Shown: positions 32,148 through 41,517, counted from the first letter of the stretch. The stretch is 52,204 nt of DNA from Pseudoflavonifractor sp. MSJ-30 (GCF_018918045.1 NZ_JAHLPU010000057.1:1-52204), one strand, 5' to 3'. Translations and numbers: made by a program. The notes: generated from the letters alone by a model not told the origin.

Positions 32148-32374
32148 GTTTGTTTTTCGTCTGTCCTTCTTTCGGTTGGTTGATTCACTTTACCACAAAT
32201 GAGCCGCCAGCCGTTGTGTATTAGAGAGCAAAAAGCCCCCTTTACACATTAACTCCCAGGTACACGCCCCGACAGAAAATGATTTAACTTTATTTGCCGA
32301 CTTCCGTCGGCAAACTCTGCGAGGCTTTTTTGACACGCTGCCAAAACCTTAAAGAAGATTTAACCTGCGGGGCG
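32148..32374. other. Intergenic stretch with long-range pairing
   Basis: No gene is visible. TTTGCCGAC-TTCC-GTCGGCAAA forms a hairpin near 32300-32320, and ACGCCCCG (about 32263-32270) can pair with CGGGGCGT (32367-32374) just before the next promoter. This may be a structured untranslated region or an operator region for the efflux operon. Confidence 0.4.
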
Positions 32375-32403
32375 TTGACTTTTGAACTCGATTTTCGTAT
32401 GAT
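32375..32403 (+). promoter_or_regulatory. Promoter of the MacAB-like operon
   Basis: TTGACT (32375-32380) and TATGAT (32398-32403) have a 17-base spacer. The operon start codon is about 43 bases downstream. Confidence 0.75.
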
Positions 32404-32445
32404 TGGAGCGTGAGAAAAGACCCTTTTTCATAGGAGGATTTGAAT

Positions 32446-33834
32446 ATGAAACGGACAATTGCTTCTGCCGCTGCCCTGTGCCTGGCCCTGGGGCTGGTTC
32501 TGACCGGCTGCGGCAGCAAGGACAAGGCTGTGTATGTACAGCAGGTCTCCAGCCTGACGGGAGTATCCTCTCAGGACCGGTTTTCCGGACTGGTGGTATC
32601 CGAGAATCTGACGGAGATCAAAAAAGACAGTGACAAGCAGGTGGCGGAGCTGATGGTCAAGGAAGGCCAGGACGTCAAGGAAGGCGACCCTTTGTTTTCC
32701 TACGATACGGATCAGCTGCAGCTGAATGCGGACAAGCTGGATCTGGAGCGGGAGCAGCTCAGCGCCAGCCTGGAGGACTATGATACCCAGATCGGCGAGC
32801 TGGAACGGGAGCGGGAAAAGGTCGGCGCCAACCAGAAGCTCCAGTATACCATCCAGATCCAGTCCGCCCAGGTCAGCCAGAAGGAAGCGGAGCTGAACCT
32901 GAAGACCAAAGAGGCGGAACTGGAGAAGGCCAAGCAGCTGCTGGAGAACGCCACCATCACCGCCCCCGTGGCGGGCCGCATCCAGTCCATCAACGAAAGC
33001 GGCACCGACAGCCAGGGCAACCCCGCCGCCTATATCACCATCCAGCAGGCGGGCGCCTACCGGGTGAAGGGCACCATCGGCGAGCTGCAGCAGGGCACGA
33101 TCTCTGAGGGCGACCGCATCAAGCTCACCTCCCGGCAGGACAGCAGCAAGGTCTGGTACGGCACCGTGACCCTGGTGGACTATGAAAACCCGGTGAAGAA
33201 CGACAATAACGGCTATTATATCATCGGCAGCGACTCCTCCAATATGGCCAGCAAATACCCCTTCTATGTGGAGCTGGACAGCGTAGACGGCCTCATCATG
33301 GGCCAGCACCTGTACATGGAGCGCTATACCGAGGGGGACGACGAGACCGGCGTCATCGTCAGCAGCGCCTATCTCTGCTATGAGGACGACGGCAGCGCCT
33401 ACGTCTGGGCGGAGAACAGCCACGGCAAGCTGGAAAAGCGGGCCGTCACCCTGGGCAGCTACAATGAGAATACGGACAACTACGTTGTCACCGACGGCCT
33501 TGCCGAGACGGATTACATTGCCTTCCCGGACGAGCAGTACTGCCATGTGGGCGCGCCCACCAGCCACACCCCCGTGACCTATGAGGAAGAAGAGGGCGGC
33601 GAAGGCATGGACGGCATGGATGCCGGTATGGACGGCGGCGTTGACATGGGCGGCATGGATGCCGGTATGGACGGCGCGGACATGGGCGGCGTGGACGCAG
33701 GCATGGACGGCGTGGACATGGGCGGCGTGGATGCCGGTATGGACAATGCCGAAGTCTCCGTACCCGAGGAGACCCCCGTTGTCGGCGAGGAATCCCAGGC
33801 CGCCGAGACCGAACCGGAAGGCGGTGTGGGCTAA
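32446..33834 (+). CDS. Adaptor lipoprotein of a MacAB-like system with Met/Asp-rich tail
   Basis: The 462-residue lipoprotein has lipobox VLTGC with Cys22 and the layout of HlyD/MacA adaptors: barrel-type start VSSQDRFSGLVV, a lipoyl-like half, a central coiled coil (REQLSASLEDYDTQIGELERER) and the second lipoyl half NATITAPVAGRIQSINESG, followed by beta-barrel domains. Residues about 388-445 are unusual: a tail of repeated GMDAGMDG and VDMGGVDAG units with ten methionines and many aspartates. Such a tail could bind metal, for instance copper, but that is speculative. AGGAGGA precedes the ATG at 32446. It is the first gene of a four-gene operon. Confidence 0.82.
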   Translation: MKRTIASAAALCLALGLVLTGCGSKDKAVYVQQVSSLTGVSSQDRFSGLVVSENLTEIKKDSDKQVAELMVKEGQDVKEGDPLFSYDTDQLQLNADKLDLEREQLSASLEDYDTQIGELEREREKVGANQKLQYTIQIQSAQVSQKEAELNLKTKEAELEKAKQLLENATITAPVAGRIQSINESGTDSQGNPAAYITIQQAGAYRVKGTIGELQQGTISEGDRIKLTSRQDSSKVWYGTVTLVDYENPVKNDNNGYYIIGSDSSNMASKYPFYVELDSVDGLIMGQHLYMERYTEGDDETGVIVSSAYLCYEDDGSAYVWAENSHGKLEKRAVTLGSYNENTDNYVVTDGLAETDYIAFPDEQYCHVGAPTSHTPVTYEEEEGGEGMDGMDAGMDGGVDMGGMDAGMDGADMGGVDAGMDGVDMGGVDAGMDNAEVSVPEETPVVGEESQAAETEPEGGVG

Positions 33835-34533
33835 GTGAGCATTCTCAAGCTTACCGACATCTGCAAGGACTATATCCAGGGCAAGGAGCCAGTGCGGGTG
33901 TTGAAAAATGTCTGCCTGGAGGTGGAGCAGGGGGATTATATCGCCATTATGGGCCCCTCCGGCTCCGGCAAAAGCACCTTGATGAACATCATCGGCTGCC
34001 TGGACGTGCCAACCTCCGGGGAATACGTGCTGGACGGGAAAAACCTGCACGACCTGAAGGATGACGACCTGGCCGAGGTGCGGAACAAGTACATCGGCTT
34101 TGTCTTCCAGAGCTATTATCTGATGCCCAAAATGGACGCCGTGGACAATGTGGCCCTGCCCCTGCTGTATGCCGACGTTCCCCTGAAGGAGCGCCGGGAG
34201 CGGGCGGCGGAATCCCTGGGCGTTGTGGGCCTGGAGGACCGGATCCACTTCCTGCCCAATCAGATGTCCGGCGGCCAGTGCCAGCGAGTGGCCATTGCCC
34301 GGGCCATGGTGACAAAGCCGGCCCTGCTTTTAGCCGATGAGCCCACCGGCGCCCTGGATACCAAGTCCGGCGCTCAGGTCATGGATATTTTCGACAAGCT
34401 CAGCGCCGACGGCATGACCATTCTCATGATCACCCACGACCCGGACATTGCCAAGCGGGCCAAAAAGGTCTATCACATTCTGGACGGCGAGCTGCTGACG
34501 ACCCAGACAGGAGGCGGCGAAGATGAAGCTTAA
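33835..34533 (+). CDS. MacB/LolD-type ABC transporter ATPase
   Basis: The 232-residue ATPase has Walker [10 protein letters not shown], signature MSGGQCQR and Walker [12 protein letters not shown], plus the YLMP Q-loop region found in LolD/MacB-type mechanotransmission ATPases. It pairs with the FtsX-like permease encoded two genes later. The start is GTG, immediately after the TAA of the adaptor gene. Its end overlaps the second adaptor gene by 11 bases. The genes form a single operon. Confidence 0.9.
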   Translation: MSILKLTDICKDYIQGKEPVRVLKNVCLEVEQGDYIAIMGPSGSGKSTLMNIIGCLDVPTSGEYVLDGKNLHDLKDDDLAEVRNKYIGFVFQSYYLMPKMDAVDNVALPLLYADVPLKERRERAAESLGVVGLEDRIHFLPNQMSGGQCQRVAIARAMVTKPALLLADEPTGALDTKSGAQVMDIFDKLSADGMTILMITHDPDIAKRAKKVYHILDGELLTTQTGGGEDEA

Positions 34534-36244
34534 GTTACCCAAGAAGGCCATTGTCATCGGCGCTTCCGTGCTGGCCGTGGCCGGCATCGGGGCGGGCATT
34601 TTTGCCGCCGCCGCCAAGGGCGGCAGCAAGCCGGTGTACGTCTACAATTTCGATATCTGCGGCATGACGGACTACTGGGGCGACCGCCAGTCCACCTCCG
34701 GACTGGTCCGGGCGGACAACATCCAGACCGTTATGCTCTCCGATACCCAGACCATCACCGGGGTGGAGGTAAAGCAGGGGGACAAGGTCAAAAAGGGCGA
34801 CCTGCTGCTGTCCTTCGATACCACCCTGACGGATCTGGCCCTGGAAAAGAAGCGCCTGGCCGTGGAGCAGCTGAAGCTGCAGCTCCAGGACGAGCAGGAC
34901 AAACTCCAGCAGATCCGGAACTACACCCCCTATACCCCCCGGCAGGACGACGGCGGCACCGGCGGCTCCGGCCAGGGCGAGCTCTTCGGCTACGAGCACT
35001 ACCCGGACTACGGTTCCCGGGGAGATGTGGCCGTGGAGGAGTGGTTGAATACCTATGGGGCCGACGGCAGCAGCACCGACAGCCCGCTGATCCTCTGGAC
35101 CAAGACCAATACGGTCATGGATACGGATCTGGCGGCGGAAATGGCAAGCTTTTTGCAGCGCTGCCGCTATACCCAGGCGCTGAACGCCTACGACGAGGCA
35201 TACGCCGCGTATCAGCAGGCCTATGCCGCCTGGGAGGCAGATACGTCCGACGACAAGGGCGAGGCCCCTGCGGAGCCGAAGAAGCCCGCGCCGGAGGACT
35301 ACGCCGTTTCCGACTACTATATGATCCTCAAGTCCACCGCCGGCAATATGACCCTGGGCAGCAATGCGGTATTTCAGGGCATGCACGTCTATTTCAGCGG
35401 CGGCAGCTTCCTGTTTGTGCCCTTTGATGCCTCCGGCTGCTACGACTATACCCGCCCGGCAGAGCCGGAACCGGATCCTGATCCGGAGCCGGATCCCGGC
35501 CCCACCTACACCCTGGAAGAGATCGTCCGGATGAAGGAAGAGCAGCAGAAGAAGATCCTGGATGTGGAGTACCAGATCAAGATCGCCGAGGCGGAGTACA
35601 ACATTGCCAAGAAAGAAGCGGACGACGGCAACGTCTACGCCGAGGTGGACGGCACCGTGGTCTCCGTGCTGACGGAAGAGGAGGCCCGGGCCAACCAGAC
35701 CCCCATCATCAAGGTCTCCGGCGGCGGCGGCTACTATGTCACCGGCACCGTCAGCGAGTTGGAGCGGGACAAGCTGGAGCTTGGCAGCGAAGTGACCATT
35801 ACGGATTGGCGCAACGGCACCTCCTGCACCGGCACCGTCCAGTCCATCGGCGACTTCCCCTCCACCGCCACCTATTACAGCAGCAATAACAATCCCAACG
35901 CCAGCTTCTATCCCTTCACCGTGCTGGTGGACGAGGACGCGGACCTGGTGCCCGGATACTACGTGGATATGGAGTACTCCCTGTCGGATTCCACCGACGG
36001 CATCTACCTGAGTAATCCCTTCCTGCGCACGGAGCAGGGGGCCAGCTTTGTGTATGTCCAGGGGGAAAACGGCAAGCTGGAGCGGCGGGACGTGGTCACC
36101 GGCAAGAGCGTCTGGGGCAGCTACACCCAGATCCTCTCCGGCATCACCATGGATGATCTGATCGCCTTCCCCTACGGCAAGAACGTCAAGCCCGGCGTTC
36201 CCACGGAGCAGGGCGACTACTCCACACTGTACGACAGCAACTAA
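34523..36244 (+). CDS. Second HlyD-like adaptor, membrane-anchored
   Basis: This 573-residue protein has one N-terminal membrane helix (IVIGASVLAVAGIGAGIFAA) and no lipobox. It contains a first lipoyl half ITGVEVKQGDKVKKGDLLLSFD, a helical hairpin broken by a large insert (residues about 125-340) with a Tyr/Asp/Glu-rich part and a PEPDPDPEPDPGP linker, then the second half YAEVDGTVVSVL and a beta-barrel region (YYVTGTVSELERDKLELGSEV). It differs strongly from the lipoprotein adaptor in the same operon. Two adaptors for one transporter suggest either a mixed hexamer or alternative assemblies. Confidence 0.82.
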   Translation: MKLKLPKKAIVIGASVLAVAGIGAGIFAAAAKGGSKPVYVYNFDICGMTDYWGDRQSTSGLVRADNIQTVMLSDTQTITGVEVKQGDKVKKGDLLLSFDTTLTDLALEKKRLAVEQLKLQLQDEQDKLQQIRNYTPYTPRQDDGGTGGSGQGELFGYEHYPDYGSRGDVAVEEWLNTYGADGSSTDSPLILWTKTNTVMDTDLAAEMASFLQRCRYTQALNAYDEAYAAYQQAYAAWEADTSDDKGEAPAEPKKPAPEDYAVSDYYMILKSTAGNMTLGSNAVFQGMHVYFSGGSFLFVPFDASGCYDYTRPAEPEPDPDPEPDPGPTYTLEEIVRMKEEQQKKILDVEYQIKIAEAEYNIAKKEADDGNVYAEVDGTVVSVLTEEEARANQTPIIKVSGGGGYYVTGTVSELERDKLELGSEVTITDWRNGTSCTGTVQSIGDFPSTATYYSSNNNPNASFYPFTVLVDEDADLVPGYYVDMEYSLSDSTDGIYLSNPFLRTEQGASFVYVQGENGKLERRDVVTGKSVWGSYTQILSGITMDDLIAFPYGKNVKPGVPTEQGDYSTLYDSN

Positions 36245-36258
36245 GGAGGCAGGACAAT

Positions 36259-37512
36259 ATGCTTGAAAATATTCATCTTGCCTTCGAGGGCATCTGGAGC
36301 CATAAACTGCGCAGCATTCTGACCATGCTGGGCATCATCATCGGCATCGCCGCCATCATCACCATCGTCTCCACCATCAAGGGCACCAACGAGCAGATCA
36401 AGGAAAACCTGATCGGCGCGGGCAACAATGTGGTGACGGTTTCTCTGAACCAGAACGGCAACGAGTACGACCTGAGCTGGAATCCCCTGCCGGACACCGT
36501 AAGGGTCATTTCCGAGGAGACCCGGCAGGAGCTGGAAAATATCAGCGGCGCCGAGGAGGTTTCCCTGTACTATTCCCGCAGCTATACGGACGGCTTCTTC
36601 TACCTGGATACCGCCTTTAACGGCAACGTGCTGGGTGTGGACCGCCACTATTTCAGCGCCTACGGTATGCAGATCCGTTCCGGGCGGGGCTTTACGGGAA
36701 AGGACTACACCGAATTCCGGAAGGTGGCCCTGGTGGACAGCACCGCGGCCAAGAGCCTTTTCAGCGGCGTGGACCCCGTGGGCAAGGAAATTGAATTCGG
36801 TTCGGATGTCTACACGGTGGTGGGCGTCATCGGCCCCGCCGAGGAATTCACCCCCACCATCAACAGCCTGAACGACTATTACCTCTATGCCAACGACGGT
36901 TCCGGCAGCATTTACTTCCCGGACAGCATCTGGCCGGCTCTTTATCAGTTCGACGAACCCCAGTGCGTGGCCATCAAGGTCAAGAACACGGACGTTATGG
37001 CCTCCGTTGGCAAGAAGGCGGCGGATCTGCTGACGGAAAAGCAGATCATCGGCACGGATACGGGCTTTGACTACCGCAGCGCCGATATGCTGGAGCAGGC
37101 CCAGCAGCTGCAGAACATGAGCAAATCCACCAACACCCAGCTGGTCTGGATCGCCAGCATTTCCCTGCTGGTAGGCGGCATCGGCGTTATGAACATCATG
37201 CTGGTGTCCGTCACCGAGCGAACCAGCGAGATCGGCCTGAAAAAGGCCCTGGGCGCCAAGAAGAAGCGCATCCTGCTGCAGTTTTTGACGGAGGCGGCGG
37301 TGCTGACCAGCATCGGCGGCATCATCGGTGTGCTCACGGGCATTGGCCTGGCGGAGCTGATCTCCGGCCTGATGCAGATCCCCGTGGCCATCAGCGCTCC
37401 GGCGATCATCATTGCCGTGGTGTTCTCCACCCTTATCGGCGTGATCTTCGGTCTGCTGCCCGCCACCAAGGCCGCAAACCTGAACCCCATCGACGCCCTG
37501 CGGCGCGTCTGA
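36259..37512 (+). CDS. MacB/FtsX-type ABC transporter permease
   Basis: The 417-residue permease has one helix near the N-terminus (HKLRSILTMLGIIIGIAAIITIVS), the large external MacB-type core domain (about 45-275) and three helices at the end (VWIASISLLVGGIGVMNIMLVSVTER, TSIGGIIGVLTGIGLAEL and AIIIAVVFSTLIGVIFGLLPA), the layout of the MacB_PCD/FtsX family. TERTSEIGLKKALGAKKKRI is the cytoplasmic coupling segment. Such proteins use ATP from the partner ATPase to move conformational work to the adaptors and drive efflux of peptides, antibiotics or lipids. AAGGAGG precedes the ATG. Confidence 0.9.
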   Translation: MLENIHLAFEGIWSHKLRSILTMLGIIIGIAAIITIVSTIKGTNEQIKENLIGAGNNVVTVSLNQNGNEYDLSWNPLPDTVRVISEETRQELENISGAEEVSLYYSRSYTDGFFYLDTAFNGNVLGVDRHYFSAYGMQIRSGRGFTGKDYTEFRKVALVDSTAAKSLFSGVDPVGKEIEFGSDVYTVVGVIGPAEEFTPTINSLNDYYLYANDGSGSIYFPDSIWPALYQFDEPQCVAIKVKNTDVMASVGKKAADLLTEKQIIGTDTGFDYRSADMLEQAQQLQNMSKSTNTQLVWIASISLLVGGIGVMNIMLVSVTERTSEIGLKKALGAKKKRILLQFLTEAAVLTSIGGIIGVLTGIGLAELISGLMQIPVAISAPAIIIAVVFSTLIGVIFGLLPATKAANLNPIDALRRV

Positions 37513-37523
37513 AAAATCCCTCC

Positions 37524-37551
37524 AAGGGCAGCCCTCGCGGCTGCCCTTTTT
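37524..37551 (+). terminator. Terminator of the MacAB-like operon
   Basis: AAGGGCAGCC and GGCTGCCCTT pair around CTCGC, followed by TTTTT within the right arm and TGCG. Confidence 0.88.
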
Positions 37552-37625
37552 GCGTTCCCGGGAAAGGGGAGGGGCGGAAATTTCAATGGGAAGCGGTTTT
37601 AACCGGACTCCAAATTTACCCAAAA

Positions 37626-37645
37626 TGCGCAAAATATTTTGTGCA
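37626..37645. promoter_or_regulatory. Near-perfect palindrome upstream of the glp promoter
   Basis: TGCGCAAAATATTTTGTGCA is an almost perfect 20-base palindrome centred about 45 bases ahead of the -35 box of the glpP promoter. It is a candidate operator for a regulator such as the TetR protein encoded downstream or a catabolite regulator; the identity is unknown. Confidence 0.45.
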
Positions 37646-37675
37646 ACATTTTCAACAAAGGAAGCGTGCTTTTTC

Positions 37676-37704
37676 TTGCAATTTTTATGCACGGATGATA
37701 AAAT
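37676..37704 (+). promoter_or_regulatory. Promoter of the glp unit
   Basis: TTGCAA (37676-37681) and TAAAAT (37699-37704) are 17 bases apart. It gives a leader of about 120 bases that contains a strong terminator. Confidence 0.75.
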
Positions 37705-37746
37705 AGGAGTGGATTTGAGGAAATAGAATATTTTGCCCGGAGTGAT

Positions 37747-37799
37747 GAGCATGGGGACAAACGGAGTTTACGGCGCCGTCTGTTTTCCATGCTCTTTTT
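37747..37799 (+). terminator. Leader terminator in front of glpP
   Basis: GAGCATGG and CCATGCTC close a longer stem (with internal GGGGA-CA-ACGG pairing to CCGT-TG-TTTTCC) and are followed by TTTTTGT. It stands between the promoter and the antiterminator gene glpP, so transcription would stop here unless GlpP acts. The element AATATTTT at 37727-37734, with AGTG soon after, recurs ahead of the second glp terminator at 41554. Confidence 0.75.
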
Positions 37800-37833
37800 G
37801 TATCCGGCAGGCGAAAAAGGGAGGACTGAACGA

Positions 37834-38397
37834 ATGGATGCAGGACTGTACCAGGCATTGCAGAGAAATCCGATCATTGCGGCCATCCGGGATGACGCGG
37901 GACTGGAGGGCTGCCTGAAGGCGGATGTTCAGATCGTGTTTGTGCTCTATGGGGATATCTGCAGCATCGGGCCCATCGTCAGCCGCATCAAGGATGCGGG
38001 GAAAACCGCCATCGTCCATGCGGACCTGATCACCGGACTGTCCGGCAAGGAAGTCTGTGTGGATTTCCTGCGGAATTCCACCCGGGCGGACGGCATTATC
38101 TCCACCCGGGTAAATATGATCCAGCGGGCCAAGGAGCTGCAGATGATCACCATTTTCCGGGTCTTCGTCATCGACTCCATGGCGCTGGATTCGCTGCTCA
38201 GCGTCAAAAACCTCCGGCCGGACGCCATCGACATTTTGCCGGGGCTTATGCCGGGCATCATCCGCAAGGTGCGCGCGCTTACGGGGCTTCCCGTTCTGGC
38301 GGGGGGACTCATCACCGAGAAGCAGGAGGTCCTTCAGGCGCTGGACGCCGGGGCTTTGGCCATTTCCAGTACGGCAAGCGCCGTCTGGCAGATGTAA
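37834..38397 (+). CDS. glpP: GlpP glycerol-3-phosphate-responsive antiterminator
   Basis: The 187-residue protein is a GlpP-family antiterminator. In Bacillus subtilis GlpP binds glycerol-3-phosphate and leader RNAs to let RNA polymerase pass terminators of glpFK, glpD and glpTQ. Evidence: IVFVLYGDICSIGPIVSRIKDAGK, HADLITGLSGKEVCVDFLRN, STRVNMIQRAKELQMITIFR and DILPGLMPGIIRKVRALTGLPVLAGGLI, which is the TIM-barrel-like GlpP pattern. GGGAGGACTGAACGA precedes the ATG at 37834; the longer reading from 37789 overlaps the terminator. It heads the glycerol genes and its own leader has a terminator, so it probably controls itself. Confidence 0.9.
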   Translation: MDAGLYQALQRNPIIAAIRDDAGLEGCLKADVQIVFVLYGDICSIGPIVSRIKDAGKTAIVHADLITGLSGKEVCVDFLRNSTRADGIISTRVNMIQRAKELQMITIFRVFVIDSMALDSLLSVKNLRPDAIDILPGLMPGIIRKVRALTGLPVLAGGLITEKQEVLQALDAGALAISSTASAVWQM

Positions 38398-38408
38398 AGG
38401 AGGGGCTT

Positions 38409-38930
38409 ATGTGCAGCAATACCAAGCAGCGGATCGCCGACGCGGTGGAGGAACTGATCTCCGCCCAGCCCCGCAGCCGTGTGACGGTCCAACAGGTCAT
38501 GGAGCTGACCCAGATGAACCGCCAGAGCTTTTATTACCACTATCAGGATATCAACGATGTTCTGCAGCTCATCGTCTATCAGAAGGTCTGCGCGCCTCTG
38601 GCCTTTGACCCGGAGGAGGACGCGGAAAGCTGGTGCCGCCGGGGCCTGACGCTGCTCAAAGAGCAGAAGCCCCTGCTGCGGCGGATCTCCCGGGAGCTGG
38701 GAGACGACAGAATGTGCGCGCTTATGCTGCTGGAGGTCCGCCCCCAGGTGGATCGGCTGCTGCCGGACCGCCCCGGCCAGGACCGGGACCAGCGCAGCGT
38801 CGCGGTGGACGTGATCTGCCAGAGCGTCCTGTTTTCCATTCAGGGCATGCTGCTCCGGCAGGAGGCGGTGAACGTGGATGATTTTATGGAGCGGTTCCGG
38901 GCGGTGTACGCCGTTTTCAATGCGGCATAG
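38409..38930 (+). CDS. TetR/AcrR-family regulator of the glycerol unit
   Basis: The 173-residue protein has the TetR helix-turn-helix at residues about 8-52 (TKQRIADAVEELI, VTVQQVMELTQMNRQSFYYHYQDINDVLQ) with the typical YYHY segment, and a ligand domain similar to DhaS-like TetR activators of glycerol or dihydroxyacetone genes. It lies directly behind glpP (11 bases) and ahead of the glpK promoter, so it probably controls one or both. The ligand is not known. Confidence 0.8.
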   Translation: MCSNTKQRIADAVEELISAQPRSRVTVQQVMELTQMNRQSFYYHYQDINDVLQLIVYQKVCAPLAFDPEEDAESWCRRGLTLLKEQKPLLRRISRELGDDRMCALMLLEVRPQVDRLLPDRPGQDRDQRSVAVDVICQSVLFSIQGMLLRQEAVNVDDFMERFRAVYAVFNAA

Positions 38931-39018
38931 CGCAGTTCTATTCCACCGGGGAACACATAGATTGGTTGTGTGCAGATTGAACAAGATTCCACATGGACGA
39001 AAAAAATAATTGTACTTT

Positions 39019-39071
39019 TTGACAACTTCGAAATTTTGTCTAATGACGAAATGGAATTTGTCTGATATAAT
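39019..39071 (+). promoter_or_regulatory. glpK promoter with two operator-like inverted repeats
   Basis: The -10 box TATAAT (39066-39071) lies 16 bases after TGACGA (39044-39049). Two related inverted repeats overlap the region: GACAA...TTGTC (39021-39040) and GACGAA...TTTGTC (39045-39062). A single protein binding both would block or help the polymerase. The TetR protein encoded just before is the nearest candidate. Confidence 0.5.
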
Positions 39072-39192
39072 CAAATGCGTAAGAAAGTTCTGACGCGGTC
39101 ATCAGAAGCCGCTGCCCAGCCGCGGATGATCGGTCCAGAGTTTCAAAGAAATCCCCTGCGTAAAATCTTTATCATACAAGGAGGACTTTTCC

Positions 39193-40686
39193 ATGGCAAA
39201 GTACATCATGGCACTGGACGCCGGCACAACTTCCAATCGCTGTATTCTCTTCAATGAGCACGGCGAGATGTGCAGCGTCTCCCAGCGGGAGTTCACCCAG
39301 TTCTTCCCCAAACCCGGCTGGGTGGAGCACGACGCAAATGAGATCTGGGCTACCCAGTTGGGCGTAGCCGTGGAAGCAATGCAGAAGATCGGTGCCACCG
39401 CTGCCGACATTGCCGCCATCGGTATCACCAACCAGCGTGAAACCGCCATCGTCTGGGATAAGGTCACCGGTGAGCCCGTTTACCATGCCATCGTGTGGCA
39501 GTGCCGCCGTACCAGTGAGTACTGCGACAGCCTGAAGGAAAAGGGCCTGACCGATACCTTCCGGGCCAAGACCGGTCTGGTCATCGATGCCTACTTCTCC
39601 GGCACCAAGATCCGCTGGATCCTGGAGAACGTTCCCGGCGCCCGTGAGCGGGCAGAGCGGGGCGAACTGCTGTTCGGTACCGTAGAGACCTGGCTGATCT
39701 GGAAGCTGACCGGCGGCAAAGTCCATGTCACCGACTATTCCAACGCCTCCCGGACTATGCTCTTCAACATCAATACCCTGGAATGGGACGATGAGATCCT
39801 GGCGGAGCTGAACATTCCCAAGTGCATGCTGCCGACGCCCATGCCCTCCAGCTGTGTCTACGGTGAGACCGATCCCTCTCTGCTGGGCGGCCCCATCAAG
39901 ATCGGCGGCGCGGCCGGCGACCAGCAGTCCGCTCTGTTCGGCCAGGCCTGCTACCATCCCGGCGAAGCCAAGAACACCTACGGCACCGGCGCCTTCCTGC
40001 TGATGAACACCGGTGAGAAGCCCGTCTTCTCCAGCAACGGCCTGGTCACCACCATCGCCTGGGGCCTGGACGGCAAGGTCGAGTACGCTCTGGAAGGCTC
40101 CGTCTTCGTGGCCGGCGCTGCCATTCAGTGGCTGCGCGACGAGCTGAAGCTCATCGAGTCCGCACCCGACTCCGAGTACTATGCCGGCAAGGTAAAGGAT
40201 ACCAACGGCTGCTACGTGGTTCCCGCCTTCACCGGCCTGGGCGCTCCCCACTGGGATCAGTACGCCCGGGGCACCATCGTGGGCATCACCCGTGGTGTCA
40301 ACAAGAATCACATCATCCGCGCCACCATGGAATCCCTGGCCTACCAGGTCAACGACATTCTGGTGGCCATGCAGGCCGACTCCGGCATTAAGCTGGCGGC
40401 TCTGAATGTGGACGGCGGTGCCTCCGCCAACAACCTGCTGATGCAGATGCAGTCCGATATCTCCGGCGCCCCCGTACAGCGTCCCACCTGCGTGGAGACC
40501 ACCGCCATGGGCGCTGCCTACCTGGCAGGTCTGGCCGTCGGCTACTGGGCCAGCAAGGAAGACGTTGTCCACAACCGGGCCATCGACCGGGTCTTCCATC
40601 CCGAGATCAGCGAGGAAGCGCGGGCCGAAAAGGTCAAGGGCTGGAACAAGGCCGTGAAGTGCGCTTACGGCTGGGCAAAGGACTGA
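39193..40686 (+). CDS. glpK: Glycerol kinase
   Basis: The 497-residue enzyme is glycerol kinase (FGGY family), which converts glycerol to glycerol-3-phosphate with ATP. Visible signatures are [12 protein letters not shown] at the start, [23 protein letters not shown], the [17 protein letters not shown] loop, [29 protein letters not shown] and the second FGGY-type segment [36 protein letters not shown] precedes the ATG. The product is trapped by kinase action after diffusion through GlpF, which is encoded next, and its glycerol-3-phosphate is the signal for GlpP. Confidence 0.98.
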   Translation: MAKYIMALDAGTTSNRCILFNEHGEMCSVSQREFTQFFPKPGWVEHDANEIWATQLGVAVEAMQKIGATAADIAAIGITNQRETAIVWDKVTGEPVYHAIVWQCRRTSEYCDSLKEKGLTDTFRAKTGLVIDAYFSGTKIRWILENVPGARERAERGELLFGTVETWLIWKLTGGKVHVTDYSNASRTMLFNINTLEWDDEILAELNIPKCMLPTPMPSSCVYGETDPSLLGGPIKIGGAAGDQQSALFGQACYHPGEAKNTYGTGAFLLMNTGEKPVFSSNGLVTTIAWGLDGKVEYALEGSVFVAGAAIQWLRDELKLIESAPDSEYYAGKVKDTNGCYVVPAFTGLGAPHWDQYARGTIVGITRGVNKNHIIRATMESLAYQVNDILVAMQADSGIKLAALNVDGGASANNLLMQMQSDISGAPVQRPTCVETTAMGAAYLAGLAVGYWASKEDVVHNRAIDRVFHPEISEEARAEKVKGWNKAVKCAYGWAKD

Positions 40687-40714
40687 GCATATCCTACGCG
40701 ATCCCCGAATTCTC

Positions 40715-40737
40715 TCCGGGGGGCGTATCCCCCCGGA
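40715..40737 (+). other. GC-rich hairpin between glpK and glpF
   Basis: TCCGGGGGG (40715-40723) pairs with CCCCCCGGA (40729-40737) around CGTAT. There is no T-run. It may stabilise or process the mRNA and cause different amounts of the two products. Confidence 0.6.
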
Positions 40738-40803
40738 AATCCCACGGAACGAAATCGAAACAGAAGAAAGAATCCGCGACAATGATTTAGGGAGGTCAAT
40801 TTC

Positions 40804-41517
40804 ATGTTACCGTATATTGCTGAGTTTTTGGGCACTATGATCCTGATCCTGTTGGGCGACGGCGTTGTCGCCAACGTAAGTCTGAATAAGTCCGGCATGA
40901 AGGGCGCCGGCTCCATCCAGATCACCATTGCCTGGGGCCTTGCCGTTATGGTTCCCGCCTTTATCTTCGGCCAGGCTTCCGGCGCCAGCTTCAACCCCGC
41001 TCTGACCATCGCGCTGGCCGTCGGCGGTATGTTCGACTGGGCCATGGTTCCCGGCTACATCATCGCGCAGATCCTGGGCGGTATCGTCGGCGGTATCCTG
41101 GTCTACGTCCTGTTTAAGGATCAGTTTGACGCCACGGAAGATCCCGGCACCAAGCTGGGCGTCTTCTCCACCGGCCCCTCCGTTCCCAACACCGGCCGCA
41201 ACATCCTGCAGGAAGCCATCGCCACCTTCGTTCTGGTGTTCGCCATCTGCGGCATGAACCAGGTTCCCGGCCTGGACGCCGGCATCGGCAAGCTGCTGGT
41301 CTTCGGCATCATCGTTTCCATCGGCATGTCCCTGGGCGGCCTGACCGGCTACGCCCTGAACCCCGCCCGTGACCTGGGCCCCCGGATCGCCCACGCCATC
41401 CTGCCCATCAAGGGCAAGGGCGACAGCAACTTCAAGTACGGCCTGGTCGTTCCCATCGTAGGACCCATTCTGGGCGGCATCGTGGCAGTCCTGCTGTACA
41501 ACGTGATCCCCTGGTAA
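40804..41517 (+). CDS. glpF: Glycerol uptake facilitator
   Basis: The 237-residue protein is an aquaglyceroporin of the MIP family, a channel for glycerol across the membrane. The two half-helix motifs are GASFNPAL (about residues 62-69) and GYALNPARDLGPR (about 180-192); the Asp after NPAR marks glycerol channels rather than water channels. Six helices are visible. GGGAGGTCAATTTC precedes the ATG. It is 117 bases after glpK, with one hairpin between, so it is in the same transcription unit. Confidence 0.97.
   Translation: MLPYIAEFLGTMILILLGDGVVANVSLNKSGMKGAGSIQITIAWGLAVMVPAFIFGQASGASFNPALTIALAVGGMFDWAMVPGYIIAQILGGIVGGILVYVLFKDQFDATEDPGTKLGVFSTGPSVPNTGRNILQEAIATFVLVFAICGMNQVPGLDAGIGKLLVFGIIVSIGMSLGGLTGYALNPARDLGPRIAHAILPIKGKGDSNFKYGLVVPIVGPILGGIVAVLLYNVIPW

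Noticed and set aside
32446..37512. Tripartite TolC-type export system
   Set aside because: No outer-membrane channel is present and the other genes indicate a Gram-positive-type lineage.
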